A stretch of 64,000 nucleotides of DNA, taken from positions 1,054,001 through 1,118,000 of the forward strand of contig NZ_JAJISP010000001.1 in NCBI RefSeq assembly GCF_022132145.1, read 5' to 3'. The position numbers and the translations under genes are program-made. Numbering within the stretch: the first letter of the stretch is position 1; every line of letters begins with the position of its first letter. Shown piece after piece: positions 37,336 to 47,219 of this stretch. Under the pieces are notes generated by a model. It did no database searches and was not told the origin of the DNA. It saw only the letters and a program-made list of their open reading frames with translations. The stretch is from Pseudomonas sp. MMS21 TM103 (GTDB taxonomy: Bacteria > Pseudomonadota > Gammaproteobacteria > Pseudomonadales > Pseudomonadaceae).

Positions 37336-38586
37336 TCAACTTTTAGTGAATTCCGGATAAGCTTCCATACCGCATTCGGCGATATCCACGCCCTCGTATT
37401 CTTCTTCCTCGGTGACGCGCAGACCGATCACCAGCTTGATGATCGACCAGACGATCAGGCTGGCGATGAAGACCCAGGCGAAGATGCAGGCCAGACCGAG
37501 CAACTGGGCACCAAGGGTGGCATCCGGGTTGGTCAGCACCACCGCCAACAGCCCCCAGATACCGGCCACGCCGTGCACGGAAATGGCACCGACCGGATCG
37601 TCGAGTTTGAGCTTGTCCAGGCCGAGGATAGAGAACACCACCAGCACGCCACCGACGCCACCGATCAGGGTCGCCTGCAGGGCGCTCGGGGTCAGCGGCT
37701 CGGCGGTGATCGCCACCAGGCCGGCCAGGGCACCGTTGAGCGCCATGGTCAGGTCGGACTTGCCGAACAGGATGCGCGCCACGATCATCGCCGCGATCAG
37801 GCCGCCGGCGGCGCCCATGTTGGTGTTGACGAACACCTGGGCCACGGCGTTGGCGTCTTCGATGGTGCTCATCTTCAGCTGCGAGCCACCGTTGAAGCCG
37901 AACCAGCCCATCCACAGGATGAAGGCACCGAGCGTGGCGATCGGCAGGTTGGCGCCCGGAATGGCGTTGACCTGGCCATTGGCGCCGTACTTGCCCTTAC
38001 GTGCACCGAGCAGCAGGACACCGGCCAGAGCGGCGGCAGCACCTGCCATGTGCACCACGCCGGAACCCGCGAAATCAAGGAAGCCAGCTTCGTTAAGGAA
38101 GCCCGAACCCCATTTCCAGAAGCCCTGCACCGGGTAGATAAAACCGGTCATGACCACGGCGAACGCCAGGAAGGCCCACAGCTTCATGCGCTCGGCCACG
38201 GCACCGGAGACGATCGACATACAGGTTGCGGCAAACACCACCTGGAAGAAGAAGTCCGAACGAACCGAGTAGTAGGGCGCATCGTCACCGCCACCCAGAA
38301 CAGACTCGACGCTGTTCTCGTCACCGATCAGGAAGCCCAGGCTTGGCAGGATGCCGCCTTCCGGACTGGAGTACATGATGTGATAGCCGATCACCAGGTA
38401 CATGACGCTGGCTACCGCATACAGGGCGATGTTCTTGGTGAGGATCTCGGTGGTGTTCTTCGCCCTTACCAGGCCAGCTTCGAGCATGGCAAAACCCGCC
38501 GCCATCCACATCACCAGAGCACCGCAAATCAAAAAGTAGAAGGTATCGAAGCCGTACTGCAGTGCAGTCAATGCTGTGTTATCCAT
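37336..38586 (-). CDS. Ammonium transporter, second copy (no signal peptide)
   Basis: A 416-residue Amt/Rh-family channel with about eleven hydrophobic segments. The twin-histidine pore residues appear in FAGSGVVHMAGAAAALAG and AISVHGVAGIWG. The N-terminus MDNTALTALQYGFDTFYFLI has no cleavable signal, unlike the neighbouring copy, and the stretch GFLIGDENSVESVLGGGDDA is a longer periplasmic loop. It is therefore a distinct Amt subfamily and not a recent duplicate. It lies downstream of glnK and the first amt gene on the same strand and ends in a terminator. Confidence 0.93.
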   Translation of the reverse strand: MDNTALTALQYGFDTFYFLICGALVMWMAAGFAMLEAGLVRAKNTTEILTKNIALYAVASVMYLVIGYHIMYSSPEGGILPSLGFLIGDENSVESVLGGGDDAPYYSVRSDFFFQVVFAATCMSIVSGAVAERMKLWAFLAFAVVMTGFIYPVQGFWKWGSGFLNEAGFLDFAGSGVVHMAGAAAALAGVLLLGARKGKYGANGQVNAIPGANLPIATLGAFILWMGWFGFNGGSQLKMSTIEDANAVAQVFVNTNMGAAGGLIAAMIVARILFGKSDLTMALNGALAGLVAITAEPLTPSALQATLIGGVGGVLVVFSILGLDKLKLDDPVGAISVHGVAGIWGLLAVVLTNPDATLGAQLLGLACIFAWVFIASLIVWSIIKLVIGLRVTEEEEYEGVDIAECGMEAYPEFTKS

Positions 38587-38666
38587 GGTTCACCTCTTGC
38601 CGGCGCGCTTTTATAGCGCTGTTCGGTTAAGTCGCCCGGGGTTGGCTCCGGGCGCACTCCGTGTGC

Positions 38667-39980
38667 TTACAGGTTGTAGCCACGCTCGTTGTGCAGGGCG
38701 AGATCGAGACCGACCGTCTCTTCCTCGTCACTGACACGCAGGCCCATTACTAGGTCGATCACTTTCAGAATTACGAAGGTCAGCACTGCGGTATAGACCA
38801 CCGTGAAGGCCACTCCCTCGAACTGCACCCACAACTGCGCGGGGATATCCTCCACTGTGCCGAAACCACCCAGCGCCGGCGCAGCAAACGCCCCGGTGAG
38901 AATGGCGCCGACTATGCCGCCTACGGCATGCACGCCGAAGACATCCAAGGAGTCGTCATAGCCGAATTTGCGCTTCAGGCTGGTCGCGCAGAAGAAACAG
39001 ATCACCCCTGACGCCAAGCCGATGACCAGAGCCCCCATCGGTCCGGCAGTACCGGACGCTGGAGTGATGGCCACCAGGCCCGCCACTGCACCGGAGGCAA
39101 TGCCCAGCACGCTAGGTTTGCGATGGGTGATCCACTCGGCAAACATCCAGCTCAGTGCCGCCGTCGCCGTGGCGATCTGCGTCACCAGCATGGCCATCCC
39201 GGCGGTACCGTTGGCAGCCAGAGCCGAACCGGCGTTGAAGCCGAACCAGCCGACCCAGAGCATGCTCGCGCCGATCAGGGTGTAACCGAGGTTATGCGGC
39301 GGCATCGCGGTCGTTGGGAAGCCTTTACGCTTACCCAGCACCAGACAAGCCACCAGACCGGCGATACCTGCGTTGATATGCACCACAGTGCCACCGGCGA
39401 AATCCAGCACCCCCCAGTCCCACAGCAGGGCACCGTCACCGCCCCACACCATATGCGCCATGGGGGCATAGACGATGGTGAACCAGACAATCATGAACAC
39501 CAGCATGGCCGAGAACTTCATGCGCTCAGCGAAGGCGCCGACGATCAGGGCCGGCGTGATGATGGCGAAAGTCATCTGGAAGGTGATGAACACACTTTCC
39601 GGAATGCCTGCCACCAGACTGTCGCTGGTCAGGCCAGCGAGAAAGGCATGCGACAGGCCGCCGACGAAGGAATTGAAATTGACCACCCCCTGCTCCATGC
39701 CGGCGGTGTCAAAGGCCAGGCTGTATCCGTAGACAACCCAGATCACACTGATCAGACCCGTGATAGCGAAGCACTGCATCAGCACCGACAGGACGTTCTT
39801 CGAACGCACCATGCCGGCATAGAACAGGGCCAGCCCCGGAATGGTCATGAACAGCACCAGGACAGTCGCGACCAGCATCCAAGCCGTATCGCCGCCATTT
39901 AGAACTGCCTCCTCGGCCATGGCAAAGCCAGGAACGAGAGACAAAAGGGCTCCTAGCCCTGCGATTTTTCGCAGAGTCAT
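38667..39980 (-). CDS. amtB: Ammonium transporter AmtB, with signal peptide
   Basis: A 437-residue AmtB-type channel for ammonium uptake, gated by GlnK. A signal peptide MTLRKIAGLGALLSLVPGFA with an AMA-EE cleavage site precedes the first helix (DTAWMLVATVLVLFMTIPGL), as in E. coli AmtB. The pore histidines are in FAGGTVVHINAGIAGLV and DVFGVHAVGGIVG. About eleven mature helices are visible. It follows glnK after 41 nt in the classical glnK-amtB order and is itself followed by a second amt gene. Confidence 0.96.
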   Translation of the reverse strand: MTLRKIAGLGALLSLVPGFAMAEEAVLNGGDTAWMLVATVLVLFMTIPGLALFYAGMVRSKNVLSVLMQCFAITGLISVIWVVYGYSLAFDTAGMEQGVVNFNSFVGGLSHAFLAGLTSDSLVAGIPESVFITFQMTFAIITPALIVGAFAERMKFSAMLVFMIVWFTIVYAPMAHMVWGGDGALLWDWGVLDFAGGTVVHINAGIAGLVACLVLGKRKGFPTTAMPPHNLGYTLIGASMLWVGWFGFNAGSALAANGTAGMAMLVTQIATATAALSWMFAEWITHRKPSVLGIASGAVAGLVAITPASGTAGPMGALVIGLASGVICFFCATSLKRKFGYDDSLDVFGVHAVGGIVGAILTGAFAAPALGGFGTVEDIPAQLWVQFEGVAFTVVYTAVLTFVILKVIDLVMGLRVSDEEETVGLDLALHNERGYNL

Positions 39981-40021
39981 TGGGGGTACTCCTGGGGCGT
40001 GGGGGGGGTTCGCGGGCTTAG

Positions 40022-40411
<390 letters not shown>

Positions 40412-40556
40412 TCAAGTCTAAGCGCTGTGTCTGGCTTTTGTAATGTATCGCTAGCCCCAAGGGACAACAGCGATACCCACCAACCGCTCCTGACGAAACA
40501 CATCTCGCTTCGCCTAACGCACCGGAACTGCATCGGTGCATTCATCACAGTCGACT

Positions 40557-40574
40557 AAGCAGAAAGCTTGCCAT
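40557..40574 (-). promoter_or_regulatory. Candidate sigma-54 (-24/-12) promoter of glnK
   Basis: On the minus strand TGGCAAGCTTTCTGCT matches the sigma-54 consensus TGGCACGNNNNTTGCW at 12 or more positions, with GG and GC exactly ten bases apart. It is the only GG-N10-GC element with a good -24 half between glnK and ubiK. Direction and neighbourhood fit glnK-amtB, which is under NtrC/sigma-54 control in related bacteria. Confidence 0.65.
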
Positions 40575-40650
40575 ATCACATAAAGTCTATTTATTTCAGG
40601 TGGTTAAGATAAATCACCGGCACCTGACATGGCCTCGACAGGCGACCAGT

Positions 40651-40665
40651 GCTCGATATCGGTGC
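40651..40665. promoter_or_regulatory. NtrC-like binding site upstream of glnK
   Basis: GCTCGATATCGGTGC matches the NtrC dyad GCACY-N5-GGTGC at nine of ten half-site positions or close to it. It lies about 100 bp upstream of the predicted sigma-54 start site, the usual enhancer distance. Confidence 0.5.
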
Positions 40666-40768
40666 GCTCATGTAACCACCTATGCGCAAAAAGTGTGCAG
40701 CCGTGGCCGCGTCGGCCCACAGCGAGACTGCGTGCTACACTGGCGCCGTCTGATCCTGGAAACCTGCC

Positions 40769-41041
40769 ATGTTGCCGCCCAAAGCTCTGCTCGACGCACT
40801 CAGTTCCCACGCTTCGCGCCTGTTCAACGGCGAAACGCCTCTACCCCGCAGCGAATTCGAAGCCCAGTTCAAGGCCTTGCTGCAGAGCGGTTTCAGCAAG
40901 CTCGACCTGGTCAGCCGGGAAGAGTTTGACAGCCAGATGGCGGTCCTCGCCCGCACCCGTGCCCGCCTTGAAGCACTGGAAGCCAAGGTTGCCGAGCTGG
41001 AAAGAGACCCCGCGCAAGCCGCTACACCGCCGACCGAGTAA
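40769..41041 (+). CDS. ubiK: Ubiquinone biosynthesis accessory factor UbiK
   Basis: A 90-residue protein of the UbiK/YqiC (BMFP) family. The N-terminal part is amphipathic (PKALLDALSSHASRLFNGET) and the C-terminal half is a coiled coil (FDSQMAVLARTRARLEALEA KVAELE), by which it trimerises. UbiK binds UbiJ and lipids and is needed for aerobic ubiquinone synthesis in E. coli. It precedes comM by 34 nt. Confidence 0.92.
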   Translation: MLPPKALLDALSSHASRLFNGETPLPRSEFEAQFKALLQSGFSKLDLVSREEFDSQMAVLARTRARLEALEAKVAELERDPAQAATPPTE

Positions 41042-41075
41042 CCCGCTCGCACGGCTGACGATCAAGGAGTGATCG

Positions 41076-42572
41076 ATGTCCCTGGCCATAGTCCACAGTC
41101 GCGCCCAAGTCGGCGTCGAGGCGCCCGCCGTCACCGTCGAGGCACACCTGGCCAATGGCTTGCCGTCGCTGGCGCTGGTCGGTCTGCCCGAGACCGCGGT
41201 CAAGGAAAGCAAGGACCGGGTGCGCAGCGCCATCCTCAACTCAGCCTTCGATTTTCCGCCGCGGCGCATCACCCTGAACCTGGCCCCAGCTGACCTGCCC
41301 AAGGACGGCGGGCGCTTCGACCTGGCCATCGCCCTGGGAATTCTCGCCGCCAGCGGCCAGGTGCCAAGCGGCGCCCTGGATCAGCTCGAGTGCCTGGGCG
41401 AATTGGCCTTATCCGGCGCCGTACGTCCAGTGCGGGGCGTATTGCCCGCCGCCCTTGCGGCCCGCGCCGCCGGACGCACCTTAGTGGTGCCTAAAGCCAA
41501 CGCCGAGGAAGCCAGCCTGGCCTCGGGGCTGGTGGTGATCGCCGTGGAACACTTGCTCGAGCTGGCCGCGCACCTCAATGGCCAAGCGCCAATCGCGCCC
41601 TATCAGTCTCTGGGCTTGCTGCACCGCAACCTGCCCTATCCCGACCTGGCCGAAGTGCAGGGGCAAGTCGCCGCCAAACGCGCCCTGCTGGTCGCCGCCG
41701 CCGGATCGCACAACCTGTTGTTGACCGGCCCTCCCGGCACCGGCAAGACCTTGCTGGCCAGCCGCCTGCCCGGCCTGCTGCCCCCCCTGGACGAGCAGGA
41801 GGCGCTGGAAGTCGCCGCCATCCATTCGGTGGCCAGCCACACCCCACTGGATGCCTGGCCCCAGCGGCCCTTCCGCAACCCCCATCACAGTGCCTCCGGC
41901 CCGGCCCTGGTCGGCGGTGGCAGCCGCCCGCAACCCGGGGAAATCACCTTGGCCCATCAGGGCGTGTTGTTCCTGGATGAACTGCCCGAGTTCGACCGCA
42001 AGGTGTTGGAGGTGCTGCGCGAACCCCTGGAAAGCGGGCAGATCGTCATCGCCCGGGCCCGCGACAAGGTGCGTTTCCCGGCGCGCTTCCAGCTGGTCGC
42101 GGCAATGAATCCATGCCCCTGCGGTTTTCTCGGCGACCCCAGCGGCCGCTGCCGCTGCAGCACCGAACTGATCCAGCGCTACCGCGGCAAACTGTCTGGA
42201 CCACTGCTCGACCGCATCGACCTGCATGTCACGGTGGCGCGGGAAGCCACCGCCCTGCATGTCCCCCCCAGCGACGGCGCCGACACGGCTACCGCTGCCG
42301 CCCTGGTGGCGCGCGCCCGGCAACGGCAAATCCTGCGCCAAGGCGTGGCCAATGCATTCCTCGACCTGCCCGGCCTGCGTCAGCACTGCAGCCTGCACGC
42401 CACCGACCAGGCTTGGCTGGAAAACGCCTGCGAACGCCTTGGCCTGTCGTTGCGCGCGGCACACCGGGTGCTCAAGGTGGCGCGCACCCTGGCCGACCTC
42501 GAACAGGCCGAACAGATCGCCCGCAACCACCTGGCCGAAGCGCTGCAGTACCGCGGCCACCCGCAGAGCTGA
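41076..42572 (+). CDS. comM: ComM/YifB family Mg-chelatase-like ATPase
   Basis: A 498-residue AAA+ protein. The N-terminal Lon-protease-like domain (VEAHLANGLPSLALVGLPET) is followed by a Mg-chelatase-type AAA+ core with Walker A LTGPPGTGKTLLASRLPG, Walker B VLFLDELPEFDRKVLEVLRE and the NPCPCGFLGDPSGRCRC zinc-like Cys cluster. ComM is a hexameric helicase that aids branch migration during natural transformation. AAGGAG lies 8 nt before ATG. Confidence 0.95.
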   Translation: MSLAIVHSRAQVGVEAPAVTVEAHLANGLPSLALVGLPETAVKESKDRVRSAILNSAFDFPPRRITLNLAPADLPKDGGRFDLAIALGILAASGQVPSGALDQLECLGELALSGAVRPVRGVLPAALAARAAGRTLVVPKANAEEASLASGLVVIAVEHLLELAAHLNGQAPIAPYQSLGLLHRNLPYPDLAEVQGQVAAKRALLVAAAGSHNLLLTGPPGTGKTLLASRLPGLLPPLDEQEALEVAAIHSVASHTPLDAWPQRPFRNPHHSASGPALVGGGSRPQPGEITLAHQGVLFLDELPEFDRKVLEVLREPLESGQIVIARARDKVRFPARFQLVAAMNPCPCGFLGDPSGRCRCSTELIQRYRGKLSGPLLDRIDLHVTVAREATALHVPPSDGADTATAAALVARARQRQILRQGVANAFLDLPGLRQHCSLHATDQAWLENACERLGLSLRAAHRVLKVARTLADLEQAEQIARNHLAEALQYRGHPQS

Positions 42573-42826
42573 GTGCTTGCCTGGCATCGAGCCGCAATGA
42601 CCAGCAAGCATGCGTCCGGGCGTCTGGATGAGCCAGCTTGCTGCCGATCGGGCGATATGTGCAGATCAAAAGCATCGCCGGAGCGCCGAACCGCAGCAAG
42701 GACTAGGCGTTCTCTGGCACCCACACAGCTTGCGGCACGAGAGCGCTCCGCCGAAGAAGGCGAGCGAACGCCTGCAAGGGATTGTGGCGCACCGCCCAAC
42801 CGGAGCATGGCTCTTCCAGTAGCTGC

Positions 42827-43753
42827 TCAAGCAATACGCTGCACCTGCGGCAACTGCATCGCCGCGACCTCGGCGACCAGATAATCGCGCAAGCGCAGGT
42901 AGCGCTCCTGACCACGTCGCGCCTTGGGCCAGACCAGGTAGTAGCTGCAGCCGCTGGGCACCGCGCAGGGCCAGGGCAGGCCGAGCCGGCCCTGGGCGAC
43001 ATCCTCGGCGACCATCACCAGATCGCCGATCGATACGCCGTAGCCGCGCGCGGCGGCGACCATGCCCAGCTCCAGGGTGTCGAACACCTGACCGCCCTTG
43101 AGCGGCACCTGCTCGGCCAGCCCCATGGCTTGCAGCCACTGGCGCCAATCGCGGCGGTCCGGGGTCGGGTGCAGCAGTTCGGCGCCCTGCAGCCGCGCCA
43201 GATCCCAGGGGCCATCCTCGACCGCCTCGGGCGCGCAGACCGGGATCAGCCACTCGTCGAACAGCAGGACGCTGCCCCACTCCTCGGTAAAACCACCGCT
43301 GCTCAGCAACACTGCACAATCGAATGGCTCATGCAGGAAGTCGACTTTGTCCACATCCATCCAGGCGCTGGTCAACTGCACCTCGATATCGCGGTTTTGC
43401 AAACGAAAGCGCGACAAGCGTGCCAGCAACCAGCGCATGGTCAGGGTCGAGGGTGCCTTCAGGCGCAGGATTGCATCGTCGGCGCGCAGGCTGGTGCAGG
43501 CCCGTTCCAGGGCATCGAAGCCTTCCCGCAGCCCGGGCAGCAGCATGCGCGCCGGCTCGGTCAACTGCAGGCTGCGCCCGCGGCGCTCGAACAGGCGGCA
43601 GGCAAAATGCTCTTCCAGAGTGCGCACATGCCGGCTCACCGCGCTCTGGGTGATCGCCAACTCCTCGGCGGCGCGGGTGAAGGAGCTGTGCCGGGCCGCC
43701 GCCTCGAAGGCCCGCAAGGCATACAGCGGCGCCAAACGACGGTTTTTATCCAT
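42827..43753 (-). CDS. LysR-family transcriptional regulator (GcvA-like)
   Basis: A 308-residue LTTR. The winged HTH is PLYALRAFEAAARHSSFTRA then AAEELAITQSAVSRHVRTLE, close to the GcvA subgroup. The effector domain spans LRLKAPSTLTMRWLLARLSR to the end. It is divergent from the MATE pump gene with 125 bp between them, so the pump may be its target; no operator was identified. The 254 bp after it, toward comM, contain nothing recognisable; I recall a betaine transporter gene in that place in P. aeruginosa. Confidence 0.92.
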   Translation of the reverse strand: MDKNRRLAPLYALRAFEAAARHSSFTRAAEELAITQSAVSRHVRTLEEHFACRLFERRGRSLQLTEPARMLLPGLREGFDALERACTSLRADDAILRLKAPSTLTMRWLLARLSRFRLQNRDIEVQLTSAWMDVDKVDFLHEPFDCAVLLSSGGFTEEWGSVLLFDEWLIPVCAPEAVEDGPWDLARLQGAELLHPTPDRRDWRQWLQAMGLAEQVPLKGGQVFDTLELGMVAAARGYGVSIGDLVMVAEDVAQGRLGLPWPCAVPSGCSYYLVWPKARRGQERYLRLRDYLVAEVAAMQLPQVQRIA

Positions 43754-43878
43754 GAGTATTAATCATGCCTGACATGGTTATTTTCCTTTTGTGCGAGTGC
43801 TGAAGACTCCGGAGAATCGCGACATTCTCCGCTCGCCCGGACAACCCGGGCAAGCCTTCTTACTGAGCCAGACTCATC

Positions 43879-45309
43879 ATGCCGCATGCCCTTCGCAACG
43901 AACTCGGCGCCATCCTGCGTCTGGCCGGCCCCCTGATCGCCGCCCAGCTGGCGCATGTGCTCATGGTCTTTACCGACACCGTGATGATGGGCTTGCTCGG
44001 CCCACAGGCCCTGGCCGGTGGCGGCCTGGGCGCGGCCAGCTATGCCTTCGTGTCGATTTTCTGCGTCGGGGTGATCGCCGCGGTCGGCAACCTGGTGGCC
44101 ATTCGGCATGGCGCCGGCGATGGCGCGGGCGTCACCCGCCTGACCCAGAACGGTCTCTGGCTCGGCTGGGGCCTGGCCTTGCTGGCCGGGATAACACTGT
44201 GGAACCTTGAGCCGGCGCTGCTGCATGTCGGCCAGTTACCCGCCAACGTCACTGGCGCCACGCAGTTTCTCGGCACCCTGATCTTCGCCCTGCCCGGCTA
44301 TATGACCTTTATGGCGCTGCGCGGCTTTACCGCCGCGATCGGGCGTCCCGGCCCGGTGATGGCCATCAGCATTGGCGGCGCGCTGGCCAACGGGGTGCTC
44401 AACTACGCGCTGATCAAGGGCTGGTTCGGCCTGCCCCATCTGGGCCTGGCCGGCATCGGCCTGGTCACCGCGCTGGTGATGAATGCCATGGCCCTGCTGC
44501 TGGCCTGGCACGTACTGCGCCACCGCGCCTACGCCGACTATCCGCTGTGGCGCGGCCTGTTGCGCCCGACCTGGCGCGAGCTGCAAGAGCTGTTGCGCCT
44601 GGGCCTGCCGATTGGCGGCACCTATGCGGTGGAGTCCGGCTTGTTCGCCTTCGCCGCGCTGTGCATGGGTGCCCTCGGCAGCCTGCAACTCGCCGCGCAC
44701 CAGATCGCGATCATGTCGGTGTATGTGGCCTTCATGGTGCCGGTGGGCTTGTCCTACGCGGTGACCTTCCGCATCGGCCAGCATTTCGGCGCCGGTCGCC
44801 TGCTCGAAGCACGTCGTGCCGGACGCCTGGGCATCGGCATCGGCGCTACGTGCATGCTCGGCTTCGCGGCGCTGTTCTGGCTGGCGCCGCAGTGGGTGGT
44901 TGGCTTGTTTCTCGACCCGCTCGACCCGGCCTACGCCAAGGTGGCGGCCCTGGCGACAAGCCTGCTGGCGATCGCCGCCTGGTTCGAGTTTTTCGACGGC
45001 ATCCAGAGCATCGCCATGGGTGCGATTCGCGGCCTCAAGGACGCCAAGACCACCTTCGTCGTCGGACTCGGCTGCTATTGGCTGATCGGCGCGCCGCTGG
45101 CCTGGCTCCTGGCCTTCCCACTGGGCTGGGGCGCGCAAGGGGTGTGGTGGGGCTTGGCCAGCGGCCTGGCCTGTGCCGCCATCGGCCTGACCCTAGGCTT
45201 CGAGTGGAAGACCGCCCGGCTGCTGCAGCCAGGGCGGGCCGCCTGCCTATCCACTGGCGAAGCGGACGGCGCCCGCCCCTACGGGCTGAGCAGTCCTGAC
45301 AACGGTTGA
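43879..45309 (+). CDS. MATE-family efflux pump (NorM type)
   Basis: A 476-residue pump with twelve hydrophobic segments in two related halves. It begins MPHALRNELGAILRLAGPLI and shows the NorM-type features AQLAHVLMVFTDTVMMGLLG and AVESGLFAFAALCMGALGSL. It would export cationic drugs by Na+ or H+ antiport. Its last 31 bases overlap the end of the EAL-domain gene on the other strand. Confidence 0.92.
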   Translation: MPHALRNELGAILRLAGPLIAAQLAHVLMVFTDTVMMGLLGPQALAGGGLGAASYAFVSIFCVGVIAAVGNLVAIRHGAGDGAGVTRLTQNGLWLGWGLALLAGITLWNLEPALLHVGQLPANVTGATQFLGTLIFALPGYMTFMALRGFTAAIGRPGPVMAISIGGALANGVLNYALIKGWFGLPHLGLAGIGLVTALVMNAMALLLAWHVLRHRAYADYPLWRGLLRPTWRELQELLRLGLPIGGTYAVESGLFAFAALCMGALGSLQLAAHQIAIMSVYVAFMVPVGLSYAVTFRIGQHFGAGRLLEARRAGRLGIGIGATCMLGFAALFWLAPQWVVGLFLDPLDPAYAKVAALATSLLAIAAWFEFFDGIQSIAMGAIRGLKDAKTTFVVGLGCYWLIGAPLAWLLAFPLGWGAQGVWWGLASGLACAAIGLTLGFEWKTARLLQPGRAACLSTGEADGARPYGLSSPDNG

Positions 45310-46952
45310 CGCATGCCGAACACCAGAAAGCGCGCCAACTCGTTCAATGGCATCGCCTTGCTGATCAGGTAGCCCTGCACCTGGTCGCAGCCAAACTCGC
45401 GCAAGAGGGCCAGTTGTTCGGCGTTTTCCACGCCTTCGCCGACCACCTGCAGATTGAGGTTATGGCCCAGATTGATCATTGCCCGCACCAACTGGCGACT
45501 CTCCGGGCGCTGATGCATGTCGCCGACGAAGCTCTTGTCGATTTTCAACAGGGCGATCGGCAGGCTACTGAGGTGGACGAAGGAGGAGAAGCCCGTGCCG
45601 AAGTCGTCCAGGGAAAAGCGCACACCCAGTTGACCGAGCGCCAGCATGGTCTGCTGCACCTGATCACTGCGGCGCATCACGGCAGTCTCGGTCAACTCGA
45701 ACTCCAGCCAGCGCGCATCGACGCCACGCTCTGCGATCAAGCGGCTGAGAGTCGGCAACAGCTGACTGTCCTGAAACTGGCGGAACGACAGGTTGACCGC
45801 CATATGCAGCGCCGGCAGACCGCGTCCGCGCAACCATTGCATATCGCGCAGGGCCCGGGAAATCACCCAGTAGCCGAGCGGCACGATCAGGCCGCTTTCT
45901 TCGGCCAGGGGCACAAATTCATTGGGTGCCAGCAGGCCGCGCTCGCGGTGGCGCCAGCGCACTAGCGCTTCGAGGCCAACAATGCGCCCGGTCTGCAAAC
46001 ACAGGCGCGGCTGATAATGCAGCTCGAGCTCGTCGCGCCGCAGCGCCCGGCGCAGCTCACTTTCCAGCTCGGCCTGGCTGCGCGTGCCGCGACCGGTTCG
46101 TTCGTCGAAGACATGGAAGGTGCAGCCTTGCTGGCTCTTGGCTTGCCGCATGGCGATATGCGCATGCCACATCAGCGAGTCCGCGCCCCCATCGGCACGT
46201 ACGTAGGCCACGCCAATGCTGCAACCGATCAACAGACTCTCACCGTCGACCCAGTAAGGTTCGGCCAGGGCTTCGGTAATGCGCTCGACCAGACGCGGCG
46301 CACGCTGCGGATCGCTGCGCACATCGAGCAGCAAGGCAAACTCATCACTGCCCAGCCGGGCGATCTGATCCCCAGCCTGCAACTGCGCCTTGAGGCGCGT
46401 CACCACTTGCCGGATCAAGAGATCGCCGGCCCGGTGGCCGAGGGCATCGTTGGCATGACGAAAATTGTCCAGATCGAGGTGCGCGAGTGCCAGGCCGCGT
46501 CCCTGGCATTCGGCCAGACGGGCCGCAAGCAGCGTCTGGAAGCCCTGTCGATTGGCGATGCCGGTCAGCGCATCCTGCTCGGCCAGGCGCTGCAGGGTTT
46601 CCTGCAGACGCCCCTGCTCACGCACATAGCGCAGGCAGCGACGCAGCACATCGACGCTGAGGACGTCACGCACCAGCCAGTCGCAGACCCCGGCGGGGGC
46701 CTCGGCAGGTTCCTCTTCGAGCAACAGGATGATGGGTAGAGGACAGACTCCCGCCGCTGGCCGACGCGCCTCGGTGGTCAGCAGCAGGCCATTGATCGGG
46801 GTATCGAACAAACTGCTGGCCGCCGCCCATGAGGGCGCGGTGATCAGCGGGAAGATACTACCCAAGGCGCCCAGCCGCTCGCGCAATAGCTCGGGCCACT
46901 CTGGCGTTTCAGCCAGCAGAACCAGCCGCAAGGGTTCGTCGAGCGCGGACAA
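45279..46952 (-). CDS. GGDEF-EAL protein, probable c-di-GMP phosphodiesterase (ProE-like)
   Basis: A 557-residue cytoplasmic protein. Residues 1-105 form a receiver-like domain lacking the usual phosphoacceptor context. The GGDEF domain has GSDEF at 201-205 in place of GGDEF, so synthesis is doubtful. The EAL domain (from ~300) is complete: LEALVRW, VNLSFRQF, FELTETAV, DDFGTGFSS, LKIDKSFV and VVGEGVEN. It occupies the place of P. aeruginosa ProE (PA5295), an active phosphodiesterase. The start is TTG with GGGAGG 4 nt upstream. Confidence 0.9.
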   Translation of the reverse strand: MSALDEPLRLVLLAETPEWPELLRERLGALGSIFPLITAPSWAAASSLFDTPINGLLLTTEARRPAAGVCPLPIILLLEEEPAEAPAGVCDWLVRDVLSVDVLRRCLRYVREQGRLQETLQRLAEQDALTGIANRQGFQTLLAARLAECQGRGLALAHLDLDNFRHANDALGHRAGDLLIRQVVTRLKAQLQAGDQIARLGSDEFALLLDVRSDPQRAPRLVERITEALAEPYWVDGESLLIGCSIGVAYVRADGGADSLMWHAHIAMRQAKSQQGCTFHVFDERTGRGTRSQAELESELRRALRRDELELHYQPRLCLQTGRIVGLEALVRWRHRERGLLAPNEFVPLAEESGLIVPLGYWVISRALRDMQWLRGRGLPALHMAVNLSFRQFQDSQLLPTLSRLIAERGVDARWLEFELTETAVMRRSDQVQQTMLALGQLGVRFSLDDFGTGFSSFVHLSSLPIALLKIDKSFVGDMHQRPESRQLVRAMINLGHNLNLQVVGEGVENAEQLALLREFGCDQVQGYLISKAMPLNELARFLVFGMRQPLSGLLSP

Positions 46953-47219
46953 TCAACCTCCCAAGGCCTCAAAGAGAGTCGGCGGGACACCGCCAACTGC
47001 GCCGAAATCGACTTCTAATCAGGCACATCCGAGTGCCACTGTCGCGCATCCTGCATTAAAGACAAAAAACTGACAAGCGCCGTCAGAGTACTGGATTACA
47101 AGAAATATCCAAGCCTGGCGTACTGCCAGTACGTACTCCATCGCACAACGCCAGAGGATTCAGGCACAAATCTCAGGGCCTGCTAAAATGCGCGCCCATT
47201 CCCCGCGACGATTGATGCA

